From positions 37,570-101,569 of the forward strand of contig NZ_PYAK01000023.1 of the NCBI RefSeq assembly GCF_003264365.1: a stretch of DNA of 64,000 nucleotides, read 5' to 3'. A program made the position numbers and the translations under genes. The notes beneath the pieces were generated by a model. The model worked only from the letters and a program-made list of their open reading frames with translations, had not been told where the DNA came from and did not search any database. This stretch comes from Micromonospora noduli. GTDB lineage: Bacteria > Actinomycetota > Actinomycetes > Mycobacteriales > Micromonosporaceae. Each line of letters opens with the position of its first letter. Position 1 is the first letter of the stretch. Positions 57,337 through 64,000 of this stretch are shown piece after piece.

Positions 57337-58362
57337 TCAGGTCGTCGCCCCCGGGTCGGTCAGGTCGAGCGGCGACCAGGCGTCGTCGGGGGCGTCGATG
57401 AGTTTCTCGAACCAGGCCCACGGCGGGACCGGGGCGTTGTCGCCGCTGCTGGTCAACGCCTGCGCCGCGACGAGGTGACCGAGGCGCAACCGCCGCACCG
57501 GGTCGAGGCCGCGTAGCAACCCGGCCAGGTAGCCGGCGGCGAAGGCGTCTCCGGCGCCGACCGGCTCCACCACCGTCACCCGGGGCGCGGGCACGAAGAC
57601 CGGTTCGGCGTCGAGGACCAGTGCGGTGGCGCCCACCGAGCCATCCTTGACCACCACCGTCTCCGGATCGGGCAACAGCTCGCGTACGGCCGTCGGGTCG
57701 GTGGTGCCCCAGAGGGTTTCCGCCTCGTCCTGCCCGACGAAGACGAGGTCGCAGCGGTTGGCGAGGTCGCGCAGCACCGGCGCAGCCTGCTCGGCGGACC
57801 ACAGCCGGGCCCGGTGGTTGACGTCGAAACTGACCAACGCCTGCGCCAGCGGTCGGTCGGTCACCGCGTGCTCGACCAGCGCCCGGCAGGACGCGGACAG
57901 CGCCGGGGTGATCCCGGACAGGTGCAACACCCGGGCACCGGCCAGCGCCGGGTCGGCCAGCGTGGCGGGGTCCATCCGGGCGGCCGCCGATCCGGCCCGG
58001 TAGTAGTGCACGGCGGTCCCCTCCGGGCCCGGATCCTTGACGTACAGGCCGGTGGGGGCGGCCGGGTCCACGCACACCTGGTCGACGCGGACGCCGGCGG
58101 CGGCGACGTGCCGGACGACGGCCCGGCCGAAGGGGTCGTCGCCGACCCGGCTCACCCAGGTCGTCAGGTGTCCCAGGCGGGCCAGGTAACCGGCCACGTT
58201 GGACTCCGCCCCACCGACCGACACGGCGACCCGCTCGGCGCGCTCCAACGGCTCACCCGGGGCGGGGCAGAGCACCACCATCGTCTCCCCCACCGCGGCC
58301 ACCTCGATCGACGGAAGGCCGGCCGGGACACTCGCCTGGTCAGGTCGGGGGGCGGTCGGCAT
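57337..58362 (-). CDS. kdgK: 2-keto-3-deoxygluconate kinase (PfkB family)
   Basis: A 341-residue ribokinase-fold sugar kinase. IEVAAVGETMVVLCPAPGEP opens the fold, VAVSVGGAESNVAGYLARLG is the substrate-side G-G-A-x-x-N motif, TTWVSRVGDDPFGRAVVRHV follows, and VTVVEPVGAGDAFAAGYLAG contains PfkB signature 2 with the catalytic Asp in G-A-G-D at about residue 280. It phosphorylates KDG to KDPG, the substrate of the neighbouring aldolase, so the pair completes a pectin/uronate or aldonate route into central metabolism. ATG 58362 has GAGGA about nine bases upstream. Upstream dehydratase genes are not in the window. Confidence 0.88.
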   Translation of the reverse strand: MPTAPRPDQASVPAGLPSIEVAAVGETMVVLCPAPGEPLERAERVAVSVGGAESNVAGYLARLGHLTTWVSRVGDDPFGRAVVRHVAAAGVRVDQVCVDPAAPTGLYVKDPGPEGTAVHYYRAGSAAARMDPATLADPALAGARVLHLSGITPALSASCRALVEHAVTDRPLAQALVSFDVNHRARLWSAEQAAPVLRDLANRCDLVFVGQDEAETLWGTTDPTAVRELLPDPETVVVKDGSVGATALVLDAEPVFVPAPRVTVVEPVGAGDAFAAGYLAGLLRGLDPVRRLRLGHLVAAQALTSSGDNAPVPPWAWFEKLIDAPDDAWSPLDLTDPGATT

Positions 58363-58456
58363 CTGGCACACGTCCTCGCGGCGGGGGTGCTGGGCGTCGC
58401 CGAGCCTAGGTGTCCCGCGCGGGACGGGCAACCTGTCGCGCGTCACACCTCGACGC

Positions 58457-59320
58457 TCAGGGCAACGTCAACCCGTACGCGGCCAGCACCTCCGCGATCG
58501 GCTGGTAGTAGGTGGTGCCGCCGGCGGTGCAGTTGCCGGTGCCGCCGGAGAGGATGCCGAGGATGGTGCCGGTGGCGGCCACGTAGAGCGGTCCGCCGCT
58601 GTCCCCCGGCTCGGCGCAGATGTTGGTGCGGATCAGGCCGTAGATCACGCCGGTGGCGTAGTTGACGGTCTGGTTGAGACCGGTGACGGTGCCGCAGCGC
58701 ACGCCGGTGGTGCTGCCGCTGCGGCACACCGACTGGCCGATGTACGCGTTGCCGGGGCCGTTGATGGTGAGCAGGCCGGGGTGGGTGTAGACCGCGCTCG
58801 GGTGGGCGATCCGACCGGTGTAGCGGATCAGCCCGTAGTCGTTGGTGGGGTAGCTGGTGGCGGTGCGGGTGCCGAGCACTGTGGTCCGGGCGCTGTCGGT
58901 GTACCAGGTGGCAGCGGCGGTGGTGCAGTGCCCGGCGGTGATCACGTAGTAGGTGCTGCCGCTGCGCGCGTTCGCGCCGAGCGAGCAGCGCGCGCCACCG
59001 CCGCCGTAGATGCCCTGCCCGCCGGCGATCAGGGGGCGCAGCGTTCCGGGTTCGCGGCGCAGCAGCGCGCCGGCCCGGTCGGTCACCGTCCGTAGTGCGG
59101 CCAGTTCGCTGGGGACCACTGTGTCGTCGACGGTGAGGGTCATCCGGCCGGTGGCGGGGTCGAGACCCCAGGCGGTGCCCGCGGTACGTACCCCGGTCAG
59201 CGTGGCCGCCGCGTCGGCGGCGGGGACGGTGGCCCGGTCGGGGACGGCGGCCTGCGCCGCACCGGGAGCGACGAGCAGCAGGGTGGTCAGGACGAGGGCG
59301 GCCAGCGGGGAGCGGCGCAT
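58457..59320 (-). CDS. Secreted chymotrypsin-like protease (S1, streptogrisin type)
   Basis: A 287-residue exported protease. MRRSPLAALVLTTLLLVAPG to AAQAA is the Sec signal. A short propeptide (VDDTVVPSELAALRTVTDRA) precedes the mature start near IAGGQGIYGGGGARCSLGAN. Catalytic His is in YVITAGHCTTAAATW, Asp in SYPTNDYGLIRY and Ser in CAEPGDSGGPLYVAATGTIL. The C-terminus (TYYQPIAEVLAAYGLTL) is the usual S1 helix. The architecture is that of alpha-lytic/streptogrisin proteases, with a propeptide shorter than average. GGAGG lies five bases upstream of ATG 59320. It is the third secreted protease gene in the window. Confidence 0.9.
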   Translation of the reverse strand: MRRSPLAALVLTTLLLVAPGAAQAAVPDRATVPAADAAATLTGVRTAGTAWGLDPATGRMTLTVDDTVVPSELAALRTVTDRAGALLRREPGTLRPLIAGGQGIYGGGGARCSLGANARSGSTYYVITAGHCTTAAATWYTDSARTTVLGTRTATSYPTNDYGLIRYTGRIAHPSAVYTHPGLLTINGPGNAYIGQSVCRSGSTTGVRCGTVTGLNQTVNYATGVIYGLIRTNICAEPGDSGGPLYVAATGTILGILSGGTGNCTAGGTTYYQPIAEVLAAYGLTLP

Positions 59321-59492
59321 CCGAACCTCCGAAGAGATCGAGATTAATGGATGCGATAAAGCATCACCCGGCGTCCCGAGCCGTGGCAACCTCCGGCCGC
59401 CCCCTTCCCCGACCGGCGGGAATCGCCGATCCGGGGACGGCCCACGTCGGGGCCGCCGATAATTCCTCGGGAGACGCGGCGGGAGGCCAGGC

Positions 59493-60674
59493 ATGACCAC
59501 CAAAGGGAATGCGGCGCTGGTACGCCGGCTGGACCAGTCGACCCGGGCGACACTGCTGGAGTTGCTCTTCGACGTGGTCTTCGTGGCCGCCCTCGCACTG
59601 ACATCGAAACTGCTGTCCGAAGAGCTCTCCTGGTCCGGCGGCGCCAAGCTGCTGCTGATGCTGACCGCCGTCTGGTGGACGTGGTCGGTCACCACGACCA
59701 CGACCGAGTTCTACGATCCGCAGCAACGCCCGATTCAGGCCATCCTGATGATCACCATGGTCGGGTCGGTGGGGATGGCGGCATCGCTGCCGATGGTCAG
59801 CATCGGGCACCTGATGGTCTTCGTGATCTCGTACGTCGGCACGCACGTGAGTCGCTGCATCATCCTGGTCACCGCCCTGCACCTGCAGGGGCACCGGACA
59901 ATCAGGGAGCGGGCCACCCGGTTTCTCTTCTGGTTCACGGTGTCCGGCGTCTTCTGGGTCACCGGCGCGTTGTCAGAGACTCCGAACTGGGGGCTCTGGA
60001 CGATCGCCATAACGATCGACCTGGTCGCCGCGGCGGCCCGCTACCCCACGCCCCGGCTGGGCCGGATACCGCTCCCCCAGTACGGACGGACCACCGAGCA
60101 CCTGGGCGAGCGGTACCAACAGTTCATCATCCTGGCCCTCGGCGACATCATCCTGTTGCCGACCCTGCAGGTCAGCCGGGGCCACCTCGACCACCTCCGG
60201 CTCGCCTCCCTGCTCTGCGCCTTTGCCACCATGCTGCTGCTCTGGCAGATCTACGTCTTCCGCGCCGGCGAGTTGTTGGTGGCGGCCGGGTCCAAGGGGA
60301 GCCGGGCAACGCGGCTGGCCCCGTTCACCCATCTGGTCATGCTGGCCGGCGTGGCCAGCACCGCCGCCGCCTTCGACCTGATCGTCACCAGGCCGACCGG
60401 AACGACGCCGGTGCCGTGGCTCGTGTTGATCATCACTGGCCCGACGCTGTTCGTGCTCGGCCGCGTCCTCTTCACCATGGCGGTGTCGTGGGTCGTGCCG
60501 TGGCGGCGAATTGCCTGGCAGCTCTTGCCGCTGCTGGTGCTGCCGTGGGCCGGCGGTTGGCCGCCGGTGCTGGTAGCCACGATCGTGGCGCTCGGGTTGG
60601 CCGGTCATATCCTGTTTCCCGGAGCGGCCCGGGAGACCACGCCGGGCCTGCGGCTGCGGCAACCCGACGACTGA
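59493..60674 (+). CDS. Low-temperature-requirement-A-like membrane protein, copy 1
   Basis: A 393-residue LtrA-family protein with about ten membrane segments. TRATLLELLFDVVFVAALAL is the conserved first helix with the F-D-V-V-F motif, WWTWSVTTTTTEFYDPQQRP follows, and SGVFWVTGALSETPNWGLWT, HLGERYQQFIILALGDIILL (E-R-x-x-x-F-I-I-I-x-x-G-D) and GAARETTPGLRLRQPDD end the protein. LtrA was named from Listeria mutants unable to grow in the cold; the biochemical role is unknown. GGGAGG precedes the ATG. It is nearly identical along its length to the gene at 60796. Confidence 0.85.
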   Translation: MTTKGNAALVRRLDQSTRATLLELLFDVVFVAALALTSKLLSEELSWSGGAKLLLMLTAVWWTWSVTTTTTEFYDPQQRPIQAILMITMVGSVGMAASLPMVSIGHLMVFVISYVGTHVSRCIILVTALHLQGHRTIRERATRFLFWFTVSGVFWVTGALSETPNWGLWTIAITIDLVAAAARYPTPRLGRIPLPQYGRTTEHLGERYQQFIILALGDIILLPTLQVSRGHLDHLRLASLLCAFATMLLLWQIYVFRAGELLVAAGSKGSRATRLAPFTHLVMLAGVASTAAAFDLIVTRPTGTTPVPWLVLIITGPTLFVLGRVLFTMAVSWVVPWRRIAWQLLPLLVLPWAGGWPPVLVATIVALGLAGHILFPGAARETTPGLRLRQPDD

Positions 60675-60795
60675 CCCGCGCTCGCCGTGGCAACCTCCGG
60701 CCGCCGCGCTTCCCCGACCAGCGGGAATCGCCGATCCGGGGACGGGCCGCGCCGGCACCGCCGATAATCCTCGGAGACACGGCGGGAGGTCGCGC

Positions 60796-61980
60796 ATGAC
60801 CACCGGAGGCACCGCGGCACTGGTACGCCGGCCGGACGGTTCGACGCGGGCCACACTGCTGGAGTTGCTCTTCGACGTGGTCTTCGTGGCCTCGCTCGCG
60901 CTGACCTCGACCCTGCTCGCGGAAGTCCACAACTGGTCCGGCGCCGCGATGGTCCTGCTGATGCTGACGGCGATCTGGTGGACCTGGTCGGTCACCTCCA
61001 CCACCACCGAGTTCTACGACCCGCAGCAGCGCCCCATCCAGACCATCCTGATGGTCGCCATGGTCGGTTCGGTGGGGATGGCGGCGTCGTTGCCGATGGT
61101 CTCCGACGGGCACGCGATGGTTTTCGCGATCTCCTACGTCGGCACGCACGTGATCCGCGGCATCATCCTGGTCACGACGTTGTACCGGAAGCGACATCGG
61201 GCGGCCATGGTCCGGGCCACCCGGTTCTTCTTCTGGTTCGTGGTGTCCGGCGTCTTCTGGATCACCGGCGCGGTGTCCGGCACTGTGAACTGGGCCCTCT
61301 GGACCATCGCCATCACGATCGACCTGCTTTCCGCCGCGGCCCGCTACCCCACGCCCTGGCTGGGCCGGGTGCCCTTCGACCAGTACGAGCGGACCACCGC
61401 GCATCTGGGCGAGCGGTATCAGCAGTTCGTCATCCTGGCCCTCGGCGACATCATCCTGGTGCCTACGCTGCAGGTCAGCCGGGGCCCGCTGGCCGGGCTC
61501 CGGGTCGCCGCGCTGTTCTGCGCGTTCGCCATCATGCTGCTGCTCTGGCAGGTCTACGTCTTTCGGGCCGGCGAGCTGCTGGAGGCTGGGGCCGGGCCGA
61601 AGTCGGGCCGGCCGGCGCGGGTGGCTCCGTACACCCACCTGGTGATGCTGGTCGGGGTGGTCGCCACGGCGGCCTCGTTCGACAGGGTCGTCAGCCGGCC
61701 GACCGGCACCACGCCGGTGGGGTGGCTGTTACTGATCCTGGGCGGGCCCACGCTGTTCGTGATCGGCCGCGCCCTGTTCACCCTGCTGGTGTCCATGCTC
61801 GTGCCGTGGCGGCGAATGCTCTGCCTCCCCCTGCCGCTGCTCACGCTGCCGTGGGCCGGCCGCTGGCCGCCGCTGCTGGTCACCACGGTCGTGGCGCTCA
61901 CGCTGGCGGCGCACATCCTGGTTCCCGGAGCGGCCCGGGAGACCACGCCGGGCCTGCGACTGCGGCAACCCGACGACTGA
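60796..61980 (+). CDS. Low-temperature-requirement-A-like membrane protein, copy 2
   Basis: A 394-residue paralogue of the preceding gene. TRATLLELLFDVVFVASLAL, WWTWSVTSTTTEFYDPQQRP, MVGSVGMAASLPMVS, SGVFWITGAVSGTVNWALWT and HLGERYQQFVILALGDIILV match copy 1 position by position, with most changes conservative and clustered at KLLSEELSWSGG versus TLLAEVHNWSGA and at the third loop (QGHRTIRERATR versus KRHRAAMVRATR). Those loops may face the ligand or partner, suggesting divergence after duplication rather than a recent error. Its own GGGAGG site and upstream segment are duplicated too, so each copy can be expressed separately. Confidence 0.85.
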   Translation: MTTGGTAALVRRPDGSTRATLLELLFDVVFVASLALTSTLLAEVHNWSGAAMVLLMLTAIWWTWSVTSTTTEFYDPQQRPIQTILMVAMVGSVGMAASLPMVSDGHAMVFAISYVGTHVIRGIILVTTLYRKRHRAAMVRATRFFFWFVVSGVFWITGAVSGTVNWALWTIAITIDLLSAAARYPTPWLGRVPFDQYERTTAHLGERYQQFVILALGDIILVPTLQVSRGPLAGLRVAALFCAFAIMLLLWQVYVFRAGELLEAGAGPKSGRPARVAPYTHLVMLVGVVATAASFDRVVSRPTGTTPVGWLLLILGGPTLFVIGRALFTLLVSMLVPWRRMLCLPLPLLTLPWAGRWPPLLVTTVVALTLAAHILVPGAARETTPGLRLRQPDD

Positions 61981-61990
61981 CCCGCCACGC

Positions 61991-62563
61991 TCAGGCGAAG
62001 TGTCGAGCGGCCCACTCGGCGAGGTCCCGGGCGCACGCGTCCACCGACTCCTGCCAGGTCCGGGCCGCACCCTCCCCCGCCTCGTCGCTGACCTGCTTGA
62101 CCAGCCGGCACGGCACGCCGGCCTGCGCCGCGGCCCAGGCCACCGCGTACCCCTCCATGTCGACCAGGTCGGCGCGCTGCGCCAACCGGTCCCGCTCCGC
62201 GTCGTCGGCCACGAAGGTGTCACCGGTGGCCAGCACCGCGCCCTCGGCGGCCAGCGACAGCGGCGCCCCGTAGGTCTCGCCGGTGAGCGTGCGCAGCAGC
62301 TCGGTGTCCAGGTCGTGCTGGAGCACGGTGGCGACCTCGTGAATGCCGGCCCACCCGGGACGCAACGCGCCCGCCGTACCCAGGTTGAGCAGCAGGGCGG
62401 GGCGCGGCCCGGCGGCCAGCACCGCCGCCACCGCGCTGGCGGCGTTCACCTTGCCCATACCGGTGAGCAGGACCGGCAGCTCAGGCGGCAGGTAGCGGGC
62501 CTCCTCCCCCACGGCAAGAACCACCAACGGACGATCGGCGCGGACCGTACCTCGAAGATTCAC
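61991..62563 (-). CDS. MTA/SAH-nucleosidase-like phosphorylase-superfamily protein
   Basis: A 190-residue nucleosidase of the PNP/UDP superfamily. PLVVLAVGEEARYLPPELPV, LLTGMGKVNAASAVAAVLAA, LLLNLGTAGALRPGWAGIHE (G-x-A-G loop) and RADLVDMEGYAVAWAAAQAG (M-E-G-Y/A, the ribose-binding Glu) are typical, as is VPCRLVKQVSDEAGE near the end with catalytic Asp. It is shorter than MtnN (about 230), with the first strand trimmed, like the actinobacterial 'nucleosidase' group. It probably hydrolyses a methylthio- or S-adenosyl-type nucleoside. GTG 62563 has no Shine-Dalgarno sequence but TACGAT six bases upstream. Confidence 0.8.
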   Translation of the reverse strand: MNLRGTVRADRPLVVLAVGEEARYLPPELPVLLTGMGKVNAASAVAAVLAAGPRPALLLNLGTAGALRPGWAGIHEVATVLQHDLDTELLRTLTGETYGAPLSLAAEGAVLATGDTFVADDAERDRLAQRADLVDMEGYAVAWAAAQAGVPCRLVKQVSDEAGEGAARTWQESVDACARDLAEWAARHFA

Positions 62564-62600
62564 CGGAGCATCGTACGAGCCGTCCGGTGGACCGTTGACG

Positions 62601-64000
62601 TCAGTCGTCGGTGAAGCGGTACAGCACGAAGTCCTTGTCCGCGCCACAGGCGATCACGTGGGTGTTCCACGAGCAGGACGAGCTGCGCACGTCCTTCAGC
62701 TCACCCAACTCGTCGACCTCCCCGGACTCGGCCCACACCCCGGCCAGCACCCGGTTGTCCGCGACCACGCTGGGCGCCTTGGCGAAGACCAGCAGGTTGC
62801 CCGCATCGAGGCGGACCGCCACTCCGCCCCGGTCCCTCAGCACCGGCTTGCCGGCGGCGTCGAAGACGGTGACGGTCGGCTCCGGGAACTCCCGCTGGGC
62901 GAGCACCTGCTCACCCAACGGAACCAGACCGGTCACGCCCGGCGCCGACCAGCTGATCATGCGCTCACCCTCGGTGGCCGCCACCACCTCGGTGCGCGCG
63001 ACGTCATTGTTCGGCACCTGCAACAGGCAGGCCCGCCGCTCACCGCAGGCGATGAGCTCCTTCGGGCGGTACTCGTCGTTCCCGGACCGGTGCAGCACCA
63101 CCGGCTCGGCGTCGGAACCCAGGTCGTACGCGAGCAGCTGGTAGCCACCCTCGTTGGCGGCCACGTACAGGCGGTCCTCGTGGGCGACCACCAGGTCGTC
63201 GAGGTCGGCGACGCTGCCCCACTGGCGCAGCACCGCGCCGGATGCCATGTCGATCAGCCGCACCGAGCGGTCCGCACCCACCTGGACGAGTCGCCGCCCC
63301 TTGCTCGTCCACGGGTTGCGGGGCGTGCCGTCGAGGAAGGCGGGCCCGCCCGCCGCCGCGTCGGTGCCGACCGGCCGGACCACGGTACGGCCACCGGGGT
63401 ACTGGCCGCGGGGGTTGGGCTGCCTCCACTTCGCCGATCCGTCGGTCAGGCGCAGGCCGACCAGTTCGTCAGCGGCCCTGTCCACCAGCACCGCCGTGTC
63501 GTCGGCGAAGTAGACGTCGTCGTCACCACGCAGAACGCGCTGCCAGCGCTGCTCGCCCTTACGGCCGTCGAGGACGGCCAGCGGTCGGGGGGTGCTGTCG
63601 CCCGGTGCGTCGGCGAGGACCGCGACCCCACCGGGGATGGCGATGATCGCCTTCCAGTCGTCGGCCCGCACGTCTGTCGGCTTGCGCCACAGCGTGTCGC
63701 CGGTGCTGGCGTTGACTGCCACCACCTCGACCCGGTCGTCCGGCAGCGGGAACGCGAGGTAGGCCCGGTCGTCGAGCACCGCCGTCCACATGTCGACCGG
63801 CCGTTCGGCACCGGCCGACGGCCGGGACAGCTCGCGCAGCGAGTCGAACTTCAGATCCGGGTAGCGGTCCCGGGTCAGGTAGAGCGTCGCCGCGGTGGCC
63901 ACCCCGACCAGGGCCAGCACCGCGCCGAGCACCACCCAGCGCGCCCGCCGCCAGCGGGTCGCGCCGCCCGGCGGGGTCGGGGTGCCGCCGGCCAGGCCCG
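62601..64000 (-). CDS. Membrane-anchored PQQ-like beta-propeller protein (5' end beyond window)
   Basis: About 465 residues are visible; the frame stays open to the right edge, with a Pro/Gly-rich cytoplasmic stretch (GLAGGTPTPPGGATRWRRAR) before the membrane segment WVVLGAVLALVGVATAATLY, so the true start is probably outside. The extracellular part has repeated beta-blades: VVAVNASTGDTLWRKP, LAVLDGRKGEQRWQRVLRG, LVGLRLTDGSAKWRQP, VRLIDMASGAVLRQW, each with the 'D...G...W' signature of PQQ-like/BamB propellers. The last blade has a Cys pair (SSSCSW, VIACGAD). The function is likely scaffolding or ligand binding at the cell surface. Confidence 0.85.
   Translation of the reverse strand, partial: GLAGGTPTPPGGATRWRRARWVVLGAVLALVGVATAATLYLTRDRYPDLKFDSLRELSRPSAGAERPVDMWTAVLDDRAYLAFPLPDDRVEVVAVNASTGDTLWRKPTDVRADDWKAIIAIPGGVAVLADAPGDSTPRPLAVLDGRKGEQRWQRVLRGDDDVYFADDTAVLVDRAADELVGLRLTDGSAKWRQPNPRGQYPGGRTVVRPVGTDAAAGGPAFLDGTPRNPWTSKGRRLVQVGADRSVRLIDMASGAVLRQWGSVADLDDLVVAHEDRLYVAANEGGYQLLAYDLGSDAEPVVLHRSGNDEYRPKELIACGERRACLLQVPNNDVARTEVVAATEGERMISWSAPGVTGLVPLGEQVLAQREFPEPTVTVFDAAGKPVLRDRGGVAVRLDAGNLLVFAKAPSVVADNRVLAGVWAESGEVDELGELKDVRSSSCSWNTHVIACGADKDFVLYRFTDD

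Larger units (their letters stand above)
59381..61988 (+). repeat. Tandem segmental duplication, two units of about 1.3 kb
   Basis: Unit 1 (59381-60684) and unit 2 (60685-61988) each begin with CCGTGGCAACCTCCGGCCGC, carry about 110 bases of matching upstream DNA including a GATAAT-containing segment and GGGAGG site, then an LtrA-family gene, and end after the same CTGACCCGC. The period is 1303-1304 bases, so the duplication copied promoter and gene together. Confidence 0.9.

Overview
The window is very GC-rich actinobacterial chromosome, best matched by Micromonospora or a close relative in the Micromonosporaceae. The reasons are strong GC bias at third codon positions, frequent GTG/TTG starts, GTGA/ATGA stop-start overlaps, DUF574-type methyltransferases, several LacI regulators or operators, subtilases with long C-terminal extensions and a desEFABCD desferrioxamine locus with an iron box. 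Genus is inferred from style and gene content, not from a marker gene. I see no tRNA, rRNA, CRISPR array or intact insertion sequence.

Layout. 0-9 kb is mixed: an N-acetyltransferase cut by the window edge, an EVE-like protein, a PIG-V-like mannosyltransferase, a UGM/protoporphyrinogen-oxidase-like flavoprotein, a PP2C-like phosphatase, a divergent TetR/TetX-like monooxygenase pair around a clear operator, a decayed gene, an SMI1/KNR4 protein and a DUF574 methyltransferase. 9-20 kb holds a secreted ThuA-glucose/sorbosone dehydrogenase-PKD-CBM6-PKD fusion behind a LacI-type operator, a truncated SDR gene abutting an inverted SnoaL-like gene, a hydrolase, an orotate phosphoribosyltransferase, and a 1023-residue subtilase with a CebR-like box upstream.

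20.7-30.2 kb is a coherent catabolic locus. A divergent LacI regulator faces two cupins, an ABC importer with an NMT1/THI5-like binding protein, a Gfo/Idh/MocA dehydrogenase, a DUF993 aldolase-like protein, a xylose-isomerase-like TIM barrel and an NCS1-like permease. The genes are tightly packed and three related operator-like sites lie in its control regions. I cannot name the substrate; this is the best candidate for an undescribed system.

30-40 kb carries regulators paired with redox enzymes: an FAD/NAD oxidoreductase with an ECF41/SigJ sigma factor, a LysR/SDR pair and a MarR/FMN-reductase pair with two 20-bp operator repeats. It also has an MFS exporter, a fasciclin protein, and non-coding repeats including a five-copy 21-bp minisatellite.

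40-52.6 kb is an iron-acquisition island. desEFABCD on the minus strand and a divergent FecCD-type importer plus a penicillin-acylase-family gene on the plus strand share one iron box. 52.7-64 kb has a 1236-residue subtilase, a KDG kinase/KDPG aldolase pair, a streptogrisin-like S1 protease, a tandem duplication of an LtrA membrane-protein gene including its upstream region, a nucleosidase, and a PQQ-propeller protein cut by the right edge.

A recurring feature is a TAnnnT hexamer exactly six bases upstream of a start codon at genes lacking a usable Shine-Dalgarno sequence, suggesting many leaderless transcripts.
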